A stretch of 64,000 bases of DNA, taken from the NCBI RefSeq assembly GCF_029931775.1, contig NC_079312.1, forward strand, positions 16,127,821 through 16,191,820, in the 5' to 3' direction. The DNA comes from Euleptes europaea (taxonomy: Eukaryota; Chordata; Lepidosauria; Squamata; Sphaerodactylidae). Below the pieces are notes generated by a model that saw only the letters and a program-made list of their open reading frames with translations, did not search any database and was not told where the DNA came from. Both the position numbers and the translations under genes were made by a program. Below are positions 34,540 through 45,340 of the stretch, piece after piece. Numbering within the stretch: position 1 is the first letter of the stretch; each line of letters starts with the position of its first letter.

Positions 34540-35010
34540 TGTGGTTAAAGTTCTGGACTTTAGAGTTAGAATTAGGGGAGGGATTGTGGCTCAGAGGAAG
34601 AGCATCTGCTTGACATGGAGATGGTCCCGGGTTCAATCCTTTGCATCTCCAGGTTCTAGGTGGGGTAAAAGACCTCTGCCAGAGACCCTTGAGAGCCACT
34701 GCCACTCTGAGTAGAAAGTACTACCTTCGATGGACCAATGGTCTGATTCAGTCTACGGTGGCTTCCTGTGTCCTGCGACTAGGACTGTAGGACCATTGTG
34801 GGCTTCGTAGAGGCACCTGGTTGGCCACTGTGTGAACAGACTGCTGGACCTGATGGCCCTTGGTCTGATCCAGCAGGGCTTTCCTTATGTTCTTATGACC
34901 CTGGTTGAATCCCATATGCAGCCATATGGCTCACTGGGTGACCTTAGACCAGTCCCTCTTTCAGACAGGGATTTGTGAGGATAAAATGGAGGAGGGCAGA
35001 ATCAGGTTTA
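34540..35010 (+). mobile_element. Sauria-SINE-like copy interrupted by another SINE and a LINE end
   Basis: The outer SINE (GTGGTTAAAGTTCTGGACT ... CTCACTGGGTGACCTTAGAC ... TTTGTGAGGATAAAATGGA) is split by a tRNA-derived SINE at 34572-34765 (box A GTGGCTCAGAGGAAGAGC, box B GGTCCCGGGTTCAATCC) and by a LINE 3' end at 34796-34897. Equivalent nesting without the LINE end is at 61120-61490. Confidence 0.7.
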
Positions 35011-35059
35011 GTGCCTTCGTGTCTTTTCACCCCTCTCTCATAATACTAGAACTCAGGGG

Positions 35060-35380
35060 CCAATGAAGTTGAGAATTCCCTGCAGGTTGAGGTAGTGATG
35101 GCCATGAACACAGAAAGCTTTAAAAGAGGACTACACAGATTCATGGAGCAGAGGTCCATCAGAAGCTATGACAACTGGTGACTGAAGAGAACCTCCATAG
35201 CCAGAGGCAGCCAACCTCTAAAATATACTGCTAGGAGGCAGCAGCAGGGGAGGGCCTTGGCCTCTGTGCTGTGTTTGCTGGCTGTCCAGGGGCATCCCTT
35301 GGCCACTGTGTAAAACAGGATGCTGGACTAAATGGACCACTGGTCTCATTCAGCAGGCTCTACTTATGTTCTCGTGCGTG
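35060..35380 (+). mobile_element. L2/CR1-clade LINE, 3' end
   Basis: Colinear with 1320-1650 in gene A and 61610-61790 in gene D. It ends near GGACTAAATGGACCACTGG. Confidence 0.65.
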
Positions 35381-36116
35381 AGACTGAGAGACGGTGGAAG
35401 AAAACAGGTCAGATGACATCACCCGCAAGTGTCCTTCCTTCTGTTCCTTGTAATCATTTGTCCTTGGTGGGAGGCGTGGAAACTTCGAGCCCAATAATGT
35501 CATATGACAATTCTTCTTCCTTTCAAACTACCTGGGGAGACTTAAAGCAGAGGTGCGAATTTTCTGACCATCAGCGTATTCCTTATCATGGGTGGTTCAG
35601 CATGACAAATGCTTTATTTGGGAGGTCCTGTTGTTACCATGGCTGCCAACACAGCTCAGCGACAACATGGCTCCCTGATAGTGGGTTTCTGTGCCCCAAA
35701 GGGTGATGTGGAAAAAAAAGTCAAAAAGCACGCAGGTGGGGGAATCACTGCCATTCCCGCCTCACCACAGCCTTGAATGTGCGGCAAATGGCCAATGTGG
35801 AAACAGCCAAGGACAAATCTGAGTAGGAGCAGCCATGTGGTTGCAAGAACACACATGGAAAGATGGGACACACCCACCAACTCCTGCTTCCTCATGTGTA
35901 GTCTCCCCCTACCCTCCTTAACAAACGAGCAAATCGAATTGGGTTGGGTGGTCATCCCCGTGTTCAACTCTGAAGTGCCCCCGTAGTCAGCCCCAATGCC
36001 AATCAAGGCATTATCTGGGCCTAATAGTTTCCTAACTGCCCTTTTGTGGAACAAATGTAGCTGAAGAGACTCAAACCCTGTATTTCCTGGGGTAGTTTTT
36101 AAAATGTGGCTTTGGA

Positions 36117-36268
36117 AGCTGAGGAGGGCAGGGTTCGGGGAAGGACTTCAATGCCATAGAGTCTAACTGCCAAAGCGGCCATTTTTTTCCAGGTGAAATT
36201 ATCTCTATTGGCTGGAGATCAGTTGTAATAGCAGATCTCCAGCTAGTACCTGGAGGTTGGCAACCCTA
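36117..36268. mobile_element. GTTGCCA-type MITE, partial
   Basis: It ends in ACCTGGAGGTTGGCAACCCT and includes the internal ATTATCTCTATTGGCTGGAG motif of the family; the other end is truncated. Confidence 0.6.
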
Positions 36269-36407
36269 TTTGCCACTGACGGATGGAGATCCATGATCTT
36301 ACTTACACCCGATTTGGCCCTCAGCCATGATCCTGAAGGAGCACATTCTTCACGGGATACCCAAATCCCTCCAGCATTAAGAAGGTTAATGAGAAAGATC
36401 CACTTAC

Positions 36408-36430
36408 CTCTGCAAGGTGCTTCTGGCATC
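36408..36430 (-). CDS. Gene B exon 5: 23-base micro-exon
   Basis: GATGCCAGAAGC...CAGAG between a TTTCTTTAG acceptor and GTAAGTGG donor. It encodes DARSTLQ and two bases of arginine. Length and phase are diagnostic for this TRIM subgroup. Confidence 0.87.
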
Positions 36431-37539
36431 CTAAAGAAAAATGGCAGAGAGAGGGAAGAAGAGAGACCTCAATGCTTGCTAAAAGGCCACACCAGGAAGA
36501 CCCCCTCAGACCCTGGGAGATTTTGCACTCTGGCCCTTCTCTTGCGTCCAGTTAGCAGACTCCCCTCAAAGGCTGGGGGGCATCTCCATAAAAGTGGGAG
36601 AAAATCTCCGTGAGGTTAATATCGACAAAGTGGAGCTATTTTAGAGCAGAACTGGGTGATCTGATTTGACCACTCAACAGTGGCTACTTTCACAAAGGGA
36701 TTTTTCATCACATGGAAGGCAAGAAGCCCTCAGATTAGGAAATGTAGCTCTTGTGGCTCCCTGTGGCCGCAGAGGCATTCCCAGCAACGTTCCTTGCCTC
36801 AGCCCTGTGTCGCTGTTACTTTCCTTCCTTCTTTCCACGCTGGAGGGCATTTCCGAGGTATAAAAAAATAGCTATGTTACAGTTGCATTGTAACAGCATA
36901 CCGGTCCCAACTTTCATATTTTGTTGCTGCAGAGTTATAACTAGAAATGTGCAGCCTGCACTTTACTTCCTTTAGAATGAAAGCTAGGAAATAGTGCAAC
37001 AGATCATTATGATCTTACAATGCTAGAGCAATTGAGCCATTGCCCCTTTCTGTAAAGCCTGTGAAAAAGCTCTCCGATTGAAGGGAGGGAGGTGGTGGCT
37101 GCAGGGACTGAGGGGAGAAGAGCCAAACGCTTTAAAGGGCATTTCCCCCTTTAAAGGGAAAGGGGGGGGGGTCTGGGCACAAATGACACCACATCTGCAT
37201 AGATGTGATCGGTTGGCATCAGCAAGCCCAGTGGTGCCAGCAACAGGTGTGTGGATGCCATTCCCCTACTACTTGTGATTGCCATTGTGTATCTGTGTGT
37301 GTGCATCTTTGCACACCCATCTATCTATCTGCATGCCACCAGTATAAGCTACATTCCCCGCCCTCACAGACATCCTCCTTTTAAAACTTGCTGTGAAAAA
37401 TCTTGCCCATGACCGTTGTTCCTGGTTGTTTGGAAAGAGCCACCCATGAACCTGGTTTGACCTCTGTAGTTCCCCAGACAACTGGTTGACACACAAATAC
37501 ACTTCTGCTTCCAAGATGGAAGCCATGTGTGGGGGAGAA

Positions 37540-37855
37540 GGAGGAGGGGGAAGAGGAGGAGAAAAGTTGGTTTTTATATGCAGACTTTCTCTACCACTTA
37601 AGGGAGACTCAAACCAGCTTACAATCACCTTCCCTTCCCTCCCCACAACAGACACCCTGTGAGGTAGGTGGGGCTGAGAGAGTGTGACTTGCTCAAGGTC
37701 ACCCAGATGGCTTCGAGTGTAGGAGTGGGAAAACAAATCCAGTTTACCAGATTAGCCTCCGCCATTCATGTGGAGGAGTGGGGAATCAGACCCGGTTCTC
37801 CAGATCAGACTCCACCGCTCCAAACTACTGCTCTTAACCTCTAGACAACACAACA
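37540..37855 (-). mobile_element. tRNA-derived SINE
   Basis: Same family as 28597-29778 and 44760-45040, on the minus strand, with CCTCCCCACAACAG, GTGAGGTAGGTGGGGCT and the head near 37790-37850. Confidence 0.75.
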
Positions 37856-37998
37856 CAGGGGCAAGGGACTCGTGGGGGGAGTTTTGCAAGGTCGCTGCCC
37901 CTGGCTGGAGATGGAATGGGGCAGAAGGAGGCACAGAAAGGGTTTGGAGGCAGCCTCCTGCCAAAGGGGAGCCTGGGCTGTTCCTCCCACACTCCTAC

Positions 37999-38229
37999 CT
38001 GCAGGAGTTCACTGGCCGGCTGCTGACACTTCTCCTCCATCTCCTGGATGAGGCTTTTAAGAGAGGAAAGTGCCTCAGAGAGTTTGGCCAGGCGCTGGTC
38101 CGTTTTCCATGCTACCTCCTTCTCCACCTCTTCCATTCGGGTCAGCAAAAGCCTCTCTTGCTTATCCAGAAATTTATGCAGTTGCCTGAACTTGTTCGCT
38201 GTCTCCTGCCACTCTCCTTTGGTTTGCTT
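37999..38229 (-). CDS. Gene B exon 4: main coiled coil, 231 bases
   Basis: The exon has 77 codons, phase 0-0, acceptor AG at 38231-38230 and donor CAG/GTAGGAG at 37998. It starts KQTKGEWQET and ends PASELLQ. It is open, with a heptad pattern, and clearly paralogous to 5439-5209 in gene A. Confidence 0.9.
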
Positions 38230-38403
38230 CTGAGATGGGAAAAGGAAGAAAAGAAGAATACAGCCAGTCTTTGCAGTGGGAAGAGGGACATAGGAGACTC
38301 CTATCAGAAGGGCACTTTTGACTTTCCCAACACTGGGTAGGAAAAGAGAGATTCAGAAGGATCCATCCAAAGTACACGTGATTTATCTTTGCATTATTTT
38401 CTT

Positions 38404-38890
38404 AGAATCATAGAGTTGGAAGGGACCACCAGGGCCATCAAGTCCAACCCCCTGCACAATGCAGGAAATTCACAACTACCTCCCACACACACACACACAC
38501 TCCTAGTGACCAGAAGATGGCCAAGATGCCTTCCCTCTCATCATCTGCCTAAGGTCACAGAATCAGCATTGCTGACAGATGGCCATCTAACCTCCTCTTA
38601 AAAACCTCCAGGGAAGGAGAGCTTACCACCTCCTGAGGAAGCCTGTTCCACTGAGGAACCGCTCTGTTAGAAAATTCTTCCTAATGTCTAGACGGAAACT
38701 CTTTTGATTTAATTTCAACCGGTTGGTTCTGGTCCAACCTTCTTGAGCAACAGAAAACAACTCGGCATCCTACTCTATATGACAGCCCTTCAACTACTTG
38801 GTCCTTCAAGTACTTCAGCCCTCATAGGACTTGGTCTCCAGACCCCTCACCATCTTTGTTGCCCTCCTCTGGACACGTTCCAGCTTGTCT
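38404..38890 (-). mobile_element. CR1 LINE 3' end, 5'-truncated
   Basis: The minus-strand 3' end has the CR1 signature (TCCAACTCTATGATTCT at 38404-38420) and matches the copy at 27131-27660 with internal deletions and a (CA)n expansion at about 38484-38502. Confidence 0.85.
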
Positions 38891-39036
38891 ACATCCTTCT
38901 TCTTGGAGTGGTTTTACTTTACAAAACTCAAACATGTGCTGCAGCTTCTCACATCTCTTCCTCCCCATGTATAGACATTATGGTTATTTCCAGAACCCTT
39001 TTTATCTCAGAGCTATAAGAGGAAAGGTGTCCCCTT

Positions 39037-40146
39037 TAATAGTCACAAAAGTTGGTTCTTGTAGGTTATCCGGCTGTGTAACCGTGGTCTTGGTATTTTC
39101 TTTCCTGACGTTTCGCCAGCAGCTGTGGCAGGCATCTTCAGAGTAACACTGAAGGACAGTGTCTCTCAGTGTCAAGTGTGTAGGAAGAGTAATATACAGT
39201 CAGAAAGGGGTTGGGTTTGAGCTGAATCATTGTCCTGCAAAAAGTAACAAAGGTAATGTGCCAACCTTTGTCCTGTAAGTATCAAGATAAAGTGCTAATG
39301 AGGGTGTGGTATGTTAATATGGAACCATTGTATCCTGAAGTGATCTGTTAATGTGTGAAATCCAAAGCTAATCTGCATGGCTATTGTGGACTGTAGTCTT
39401 TGTTAGTCTGGAGGTTTTCAAGACAGGAAGCCAAGCCTTATTCATTCTTAAACTCTCTTCTGTTAAAGTTGTGCTGATGTTTATGAATTTCAATGGCTTC
39501 TCTGTGCAATCTGACAAAATAGTTGGTAGAATTGTCCAGTCTTTCAGTGTCTTGGAATAAGACCCTGTGTCCTGTTTGTGTCAGTCCATGTTCAGCCACT
39601 GCTGATTTCTCAGGTTGGCCCAGTCTGCAGTATCTTTCATGTTCTTTTATCCTAGTTTGTATGCTGCGTTTTGTTGTCCCGATGTAAACTTGTCCACAGC
39701 TGAAAGGTATACGATATACTCCTGCAGAGGTGAGGGGGTCTCTTTTGTCTTTGGCTGATCGTAGCATTTGTTGTATTTTCTTGGTGGGTTTAAACATTGT
39801 TTGTAGGTTATGTTTTTTCAAAAGTTTCTCCATCCTATCAGTGACTCCTTTAATAAATGGCAAGAATACCTTTCCTATGGGAGACTGTTTTTCCTGAGTT
39901 TTCTGATTTTTGTTTGGTTTAATGGCCCTTCTGATTTCATTCTTGGAGTAGCCGTTTGCTAGCAGTGCGTGATTTAGATGATTAGTTTCTTCCTTGAGAA
40001 ACTTGAGAAACACAAAAGTTCTTTCTAAGTGGACTTTCATTACCTTTTCTGTGGGAAACCAATCCATTCCGAGTGAGAAGAGATGGCCTTCTCGCTTGAC
40101 TTTTCTGCATTTTGTACTCAGTGTCCCCCTCCCAATGTATATTTCC
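39037..40146 (-). mobile_element. Penelope-like element, C-terminal part with GIY-YIG endonuclease
   Basis: On the minus strand about 230 codons are open and encode the end of a Penelope-like polyprotein: a basic connector (ALLANGYSKNEIRRAIK), then GVYRIPFSCGQVYIGTTKRS, where GVY and YIG are the two halves of the GIY-YIG signature, followed by TRIKEHERYC and a conserved AEHGLTQTGH. The 3' UTR ends near the hallmark GTTTCGCCAGCAGCTGTGGC region at about 39110-39140. It is 5' truncated close to the donor of gene B exon 3. The frame stops at 39438. Confidence 0.88.
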
Positions 40147-40182
40147 AGTGTCTGTTCACCTCCCAACAATAAGGACACTTAC

Positions 40183-40278
40183 GAGCAGGTCTTGGCTTTC
40201 CTTCAGTACACTGGCTTTATACGCCAGAATATCTTCCTTCTCCTTCTGCAGCCTCTCCATACAATTGCAGAACTGATC
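40183..40278 (-). CDS. Gene B exon 3: coiled coil, 96 bases
   Basis: Phase 0-0 exon with acceptor CCACAG and donor GTAAGTG. It encodes 32 residues starting DQFCNCMERLQKEK and ending ESQDLL. It is paralogous to 8053-7958 in gene A. Confidence 0.88.
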
Positions 40279-40781
40279 CTGTGGAGGGGGGAGGGCAAAG
40301 TCCCAAAATTGTGGATTGGTTCTTTTTACTATAAATCATAAAGCAATACTGTCATCAAAGCCCAATAAGTGTAGGATGTCCCGCCCCATGCAACCCCTGG
40401 CCAGAGGGTTAACAGCAACTCCAGGCTAGCAATTTTTTTTAAATGGAAGAATATTGTGTGGTGGGGAAATAGTTAAAGCCTTCTTCCAACAGGCTGCTGC
40501 CCCCTGGTGTCTTGGCAGGACAATCAGCTGGCCAGACATCAACACAGCCAGCCCTGAAGAGTGCCAACGTCCCAACGTCACCACATGAGCACAAACGGAG
40601 GGCAATTGGGAAGGGAGCAACCAAGCCAGGAGACGGGCAACAAAGAGATGTTGTCAGTCCCCTTTTGGGCCCAAGACCTGAGCGCTTCCCTATGAAAAGT
40701 GTCATGGGACTCCCAGGAGTGCAGCTAGAAAGGATCCACACATGATCTTCCCCCCCATCATCCACCATGTCAATTTCCAAC

Positions 40782-40946
40782 CTTGTACTCTTGGGAAGCC
40801 TCCTCCACAGGAATTATTTTGTGATCTTTGTGCTCCTGGGACTGGTCACAGACCACGCAGATGGGGGCTTCATCGTCCTTGCAGAAGAGCTCCAGCGGCT
40901 TCTGGTGCTTCTGGCAAACTCTCTCCTTTCTGGTTTCCACGACTGT
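40782..40946 (-). CDS. Gene B exon 2: intact second B-box
   Basis: The exon is 165 bases (55 codons), phase 0-0, acceptor AG at 40948-40947, donor GT at 40781-40780. In the 526-residue protein the zinc ligands are C154, H157, C165, D168, C173, C176, H182 and H185. All are present. It ends EEASQEYK. Because the B-box of exon 1 in this gene has lost ligands, this exon supplies the only predicted folded B-box. Confidence 0.88.
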
Positions 40947-41485
40947 CTGATGCCAAAAACAAAAGAACCACATTTGTTTTATTCCCCCACCCCCATATTT
41001 TTGAACTCTCCCTCTCTCTGTACTTGGAATTATTGGACATAATTGGTGTCTTATTCAGAAAAAAATGTATAGGAAAGAGATGTAACCAAGCTTTTGTTGA
41101 TGCCTCATAATTCCTGGCTCAGAGTAAACCGAACACACCCTGCATCTACTTTGCCAGTCAGCAAATCCACCCCCAGATCCTCAGCTGGTGGCTTCCCCCT
41201 CCTCTAGTAATAAGATTTCAAGTAGCATCTGAGGCTGTTGTAGAAGGAGGAAACCAATAACTGTGAGAATTGGAAAAACCCTGGCCCAAATATTTTTCAA
41301 AACATATCCATTTTGTTTTCAGTGAAAGTGATGGTGAATTCCAGCCCCCCCACCACCTTTTAAAGCCTGCGGGTACCTTTGGAATTTTGAGAGGGGGTAG
41401 TGAGCGCCACCCAAAAATGGTATTGGAATTCCCCTCTTCAGTGGGCACCACTGAGCCGATCAACACCTTTCCTGGTGCCCGTGAC

Positions 41486-41667
41486 GGGATGTACGAAACG
41501 AATGACAAGTCAGCCCATTGGAAGCAATGGGAGAGGCTGCACAGCCCATTGAAGATGGAGTCAATGCAAGACAACAGACACTCTCCTCGCCCATTATCTT
41601 CAATGGGCTGTGCAGCCTCTCCCATTGCTTCCAATGGGCTGACTTGCCATTTCTTTTAGTACATCCC
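41486..41667. mobile_element. MITE with ~70-base inverted arms and 9-base target duplication (Mutator-like)
   Basis: The arms 41486-41556 and 41597-41667 are near-perfect inverted repeats (GGGATGTAC at both ends; CAGCCCATTGGAAGC inside). GCCCGTGAC flanks it at 41477-41485 and 41668-41676. Long terminal inverted repeats with 9-base duplications are typical of Mutator-like elements. It has no transposase and lies in the first intron of gene B. Confidence 0.7.
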
Positions 41668-42337
41668 GCCCGTGACACCTCTTGGACTGGCCATTCTCCT
41701 AAATTTCAATACAGGAGAAGCAACAGCATTCCCACTGTAAGTGATGGATGGGAGGAAATGGATCGTGTCTACGGGAGTCTGGGGGCACAAGGATCGAGAG
41801 CCCCTCCTCAGCAACCAAACTCCACCACCCACAAAGAGGGGTCTCCTGGTGGGATAGAGGGCAGGGCTTCGAAGGAGAACATGACCTTTGAATGGTTCTT
41901 GTGACCACCAACTCCTTTGGCAGCCCAACTGTGGCTGAACAGAGGAATCAAAATATAAAGCTGACATTATAAACAAACAACTGGAAAAGAGGCCCCAAAA
42001 CGCTCAAGGCTGCTTTGGTCCAAAGGGAAAATCTGAGCCAGGCCCCAAGATGCAAAAAAAGTCTTCTCTCCTGGGGAAAGTGGGCACAGTACGAGCAGGG
42101 AAGGGTTAGACTGAGGGAAGGATCTGCCTAGCCCAGGATCCTTTTTCCAACTCTGGTCTATCCGATGGAGACAGCTAAAGGCTGGCGGGATCCTGGTTTT
42201 ACTGTCAGGAAACTGGGGCATAAAATTAAATTGGTTTACTATCTACCAGCTGGGACTCTTTTCACTGTACTGACACTTCAGAGAAGCCAAGAAGATATCA
42301 CAGCTCATCCCCAGCAAGATCCACAGAGATGTCTTAC

Positions 42338-42766
42338 CTTCTTCTCTCCGGCAGGCTCCTCCGGAGGGATCACCTGGTGATCTTGGTGCTCCTCGGATCT
42401 GCAGAGGGGGGCTTCGTCCTCCTTGCAGAAAAACTTCAGGGGCTCCTGGGGCTCCTCGCAGACGCCCTTCCTTCGCTTCTGCCCTTTTCTTGTCCCCTCC
42501 TTTCCCTCCTGAGGACTCAGTTTCTGGATTAGCCCCGCCAAGTTGGCCAGCTGCCTGTTGGGCCGGAGGGTCCCCTCCTGCGCTCGCCCTCTGCACTGGG
42601 GGCAGCAGGAAGCCTCGGCCCCCGACGCCCCCCAGCTGCGGGTCAGGCAGGCGCGGCAGAAACTGTGGCCGCACTCGGCGATCATGACAAGATCCCTGAA
42701 ATAGCCCAGGCAGACGGAGCAAGAGGCTTCCTTGCAGAGCTCCTTCAGGGGTCCCTCCGCTGCCAT
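42338..42766 (-). CDS. Gene B exon 1: RING finger plus decayed B-box
   Basis: The exon is 429 bases (143 codons), ATG at 42766-42764 in the context GCAGCCATGG, donor GT at 42337-42336. RING ligands C16, C19, C32, H34, C37, C40, C55 and C58 are intact. The following B-box has C103, C114, D117 and C122, but the histidine of the first pair is proline (P106) and four residues containing the second cysteine of the CxxC are missing after C122. It probably does not fold as a zinc site. The exon is GC- and CpG-rich. Confidence 0.9.
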
Positions 42767-43020
42767 GGCTGCCTCTGCTAAGCGGGAGGGGGAGAGAAGA
42801 GTTGCAGTTTCGTTTCCCCACTTTCCAGAGCAGCTGCGGGGCGTTTCCCTCCCTGCAGCTGCTGCTGCGCACTCAACAGCCTGGCAATGGGCAGCTGGGA
42901 GGGGAGAGAGTTGCTAGGCAAAGGGCCCGGGGTGGACGGCAGACCCTGGGGAGGAAAGGGCTCCTTTGCACTCCTTTGGTGGGCACCTGCAAGCACCTGG
43001 GGGGAAGGGAGACGTTTCCC
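42767..43020 (-). promoter_or_regulatory. Probable 5' UTR and promoter-proximal region of gene B
   Basis: The sequence is GC-rich and partly similar to 12875-13170 upstream of gene A (for example the GGGCGTTTCC stretch). No confident core-promoter motif can be named. Confidence 0.4.
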
Positions 43021-43234
43021 TTCGCCTCCCAGGGGAAGTCCGGGGAAAGTGGGGATGAAGCGGAGGGGAGCAGCCGAGCGGGTGTACCGCAGGCAGTAAC
43101 TACATTCTCTTGCCCCTTCCCAAAATGACAGCTAGGTTCAGATCTCCCCCACCCTTCTTACTTGGGGGAAAGGGCAGAAACTCCCATTTGCCCCAGGAAA
43201 CTGACTCAGGGAAGGAAGGAAGGAAGGAAGGAAG

Positions 43235-43628
43235 AGTTAAGTCCATGTGGGCGATACACAAGACCGGAGAAGGGAACTCCTTTATTGCGAACAGGCAGAA
43301 CCGAAGTGTAGACCGGTGCCCAAACCCCTGCTTATATGCCCGCTTGGCCGCCTGCAGCCGCACACCCCCAAGTCCGTGGTTGGGCGGATGAACCCCAGTA
43401 GCCAATGGGAACATACAACTCAGGAGGCTGGGGAAAATCCACGCCCTTCAAACCTTTGAATGCATAAATGATACTGAGCTTCCTTTGTTCTCTGGTGAGT
43501 AACCCTGCATCTTATCTGTGGTTATTTCACCCCAGGTCTGTGTTTAGCTAAATAAAGAACTGTTGCTGTTAACTTAACCTCCTCCTTGTTGTCTGTCATT
43601 GGACTCTATAAGACAACCGGGCACTTCA
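43235..43628 (+). mobile_element. Probable solo LTR (endogenous-retrovirus fossil)
   Basis: It has CCAAT (AGCCAATGGG near 43400), a TATA-like GCATAAATGA near 43462, AATAAAG near 43553 and an end TTGGACTCTATAAG...CTTCA similar to that of the LTR ending at 63012 (TTGGACTCTATG...CATCA). The left end and target duplication are unresolved. No internal genes. Confidence 0.5.
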
Positions 43629-44027
43629 CCACCACCATCCCAGCTCTGTGGGCAGGCAGGCAGGGAGGAAAGGGGACCACTTCTGCCCCTATGCCATGCC
43701 CCCCTAAACCAGGCAGGTGGTGGCAGCAGCTCTGCTAGTGGGAGGGGGCAGGCAGGGGAGGGAGAGCTACCATTTCCCCCTCACCACCACATGAATCAGG
43801 CAGGAGGAGATGGTGGTGCATTAGACTGACAGGGTGGCTGTTCAGTGGCCAACAGGGCAAGCAGAGGTGGGATGATGCTCCCCACAAGTCTCATGGGTCC
43901 CCTTCATCACCAGATCTTCCTGAAGCGTAGATGACACATTAATATGATTATAAACACAGAGCCAGTATTTTGAAGTGCAGTGTGGTAGACTTGGATGAGG
44001 CCTGCGTTCAAATTCCTACTCAGCTAT
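43629..44027. other. Intergenic sequence between gene B and cassette C, nothing recognised
   Basis: G-rich, with short direct repeats around GGCAGGCAGG and CACCACCA. I see no gene. Confidence 0.4.
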
Positions 44028-44243
44028 AGGGTTGCCAGCCTCCAGTGGGTGCTGGAGATCTCTCAGAATTACAACTGATCTGCAGATGACAGAAATCGGC
44101 TCCCCTGGAGACAATGGCTGCTTCACAGTGTGAACTCTATGGCATTATGCCCCCCTCAGGTCCCTCCCCTCCCCAAACCCCACCCTCCCCTGGCTCTACA
44201 CCCAAAATCTCCAGAAATTTCCCAAGCCATAGTTGGCAACCCT
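44028..44243. mobile_element. GTTGCCA-type MITE
   Basis: Runs from AGGGTTGCCAGCCTCCAG to ATAGTTGGCAACCCTAG; inverted ends as in the other copies. Confidence 0.65.
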
Positions 44244-44759
44244 AGCAATGAAGCTCAGTAGCCCTTGGCCTAACTTCCCTTGCAGGGTCGTGGTAAGAAC
44301 ATAGTATGAGCATTCATTTTGTTGGAAATGCAATTAAAGTACAGAGATGGCTGTGTGGATGAAAAGGGTTTATAATGATTTGAAGAAAGACACAAAAAAC
44401 AGGAAGAGAAATCTTTAACCCAGCAAGACCCTCCTGAATTTCTTTCCAACTTGAGAGTTGGGGATCACTCAAATCAATAATTAAAAGCATCCTTGTGGTT
44501 GTCCGGCAGTTACAAAATCCCCACTCAGCAAAAACATTCAAGGCAGCAAAGTTTTCAAGGTAACATAATTTGATCATAAGCATAACATCTTTTCAACCAC
44601 TGGTATAACAGAACCACAACTGTGAATGTAGCAACCCTGACAGGGACAGGATCCTCAGTGCCCTTAAGAAAGGAGATTATGAACAGAGAGGCAAATCCTA
44701 ACCAGTGGTGCCCAGTAAAGCCAAGAAAAAAGAAAGTCCAGAATATTAATTGAAATTTG

Positions 44760-45040
44760 CAGGGGCAGTGTGATATAGTGGTTAAAAACGGTGGTTTGGA
44801 GTGGTGAACTCTGATCTGGTGAACCGAGTTGGTTTCCCCACTCCTACACATGAAGCCAGCTGGGTGACCTTGGGCTAGTCACAGCTTTCTTAGAGCTCTC
44901 TCAGCCTCACCTACCTCACACCTACCTCAACTACCTCACATTGTGGGGAGGGGAAGGGAAGGTGATTGTAAGCCAGTTTGATTCTGCTTTAAGTGGTAGA
45001 GAAAGTTGACATATAAAAACCAGCTCTTTTCCCCCTCCTC
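44760..45040 (+). mobile_element. tRNA-derived SINE
   Basis: Plus-strand copy with head GTGATATAGTGGTTAAAAAC and tail GGTAGAGAAAGTTGACATATA. It sits in the 3' flank of cassette C and is absent from the matching places in B and D. Confidence 0.78.
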
Positions 45041-45340
45041 AATCTTCGGTTGTTCCTCTTGTGCTTGAGAGAAATGGGGGCCGGGTTGGGGAGGGTCTAT
45101 TCGCAGCTCTCCTTGACAACAAGCCTGTTATTCTTTATAAAGTGAAAGGTGTTACTTTTGCTTTCAGAAATTAGATACAAAGAAAAAAGGGGATGTTGGG
45201 AAATGGAGATAAAAATTCTCCACTTTACTCCAGTCAGTTTTGATGGTTGGAAGCCCGGAAAGGCCTTTAGAGGAGTAAAAAATGGGGCTCCTGAGAAATC
45301 ATATTTTCTTATTGATGCTCCTGGTGTGAAGAGAAGGGTC

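Larger units (their letters stand above)
21319..42766 (-). other. TRIM gene B (complete: RING, decayed B-box, B-box, coiled coil, PRY-SPRY)
   Basis: Seven coding exons are visible: 42766-42338 (429), 40946-40782 (165), 40278-40183 (96), 38229-37999 (231), 36430-36408 (23), 33418-33300 (119) and 21836-21319 (518). They sum to 1581 bases, i.e. 526 codons plus stop, with every junction in phase and GT-AG bounded. The product is a TRIM E3 ubiquitin ligase of the TRIM7/11/27/39 layout: RING 16-58, degenerate B-box 103-130, intact B-box 154-185, coiled coil about 199-307, linker, PRY-SPRY about 355-526. By family it should be cytosolic and act as a dimer or oligomer on substrates bound by the SPRY. 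The last intron (about 11.5 kb) is swollen by LINEs and LTRs. It is the only copy whose full coding set lies in the window, and all exons are open. Confidence 0.9.

Noticed and set aside
34572-34640. Possible tRNA gene (box A and box B present), also near 8650 and 61170
   Set aside because: The heads belong to tRNA-derived SINEs; no complete cloverleaf or aminoacyl stem is formed, and the SINE bodies follow.
41270-41904. Open frames on both strands with the same peptide (SAHWKQWERLHSPLK)
   Set aside because: The identity comes from the inverted arms of the MITE at 41486-41667, so this is not a gene.
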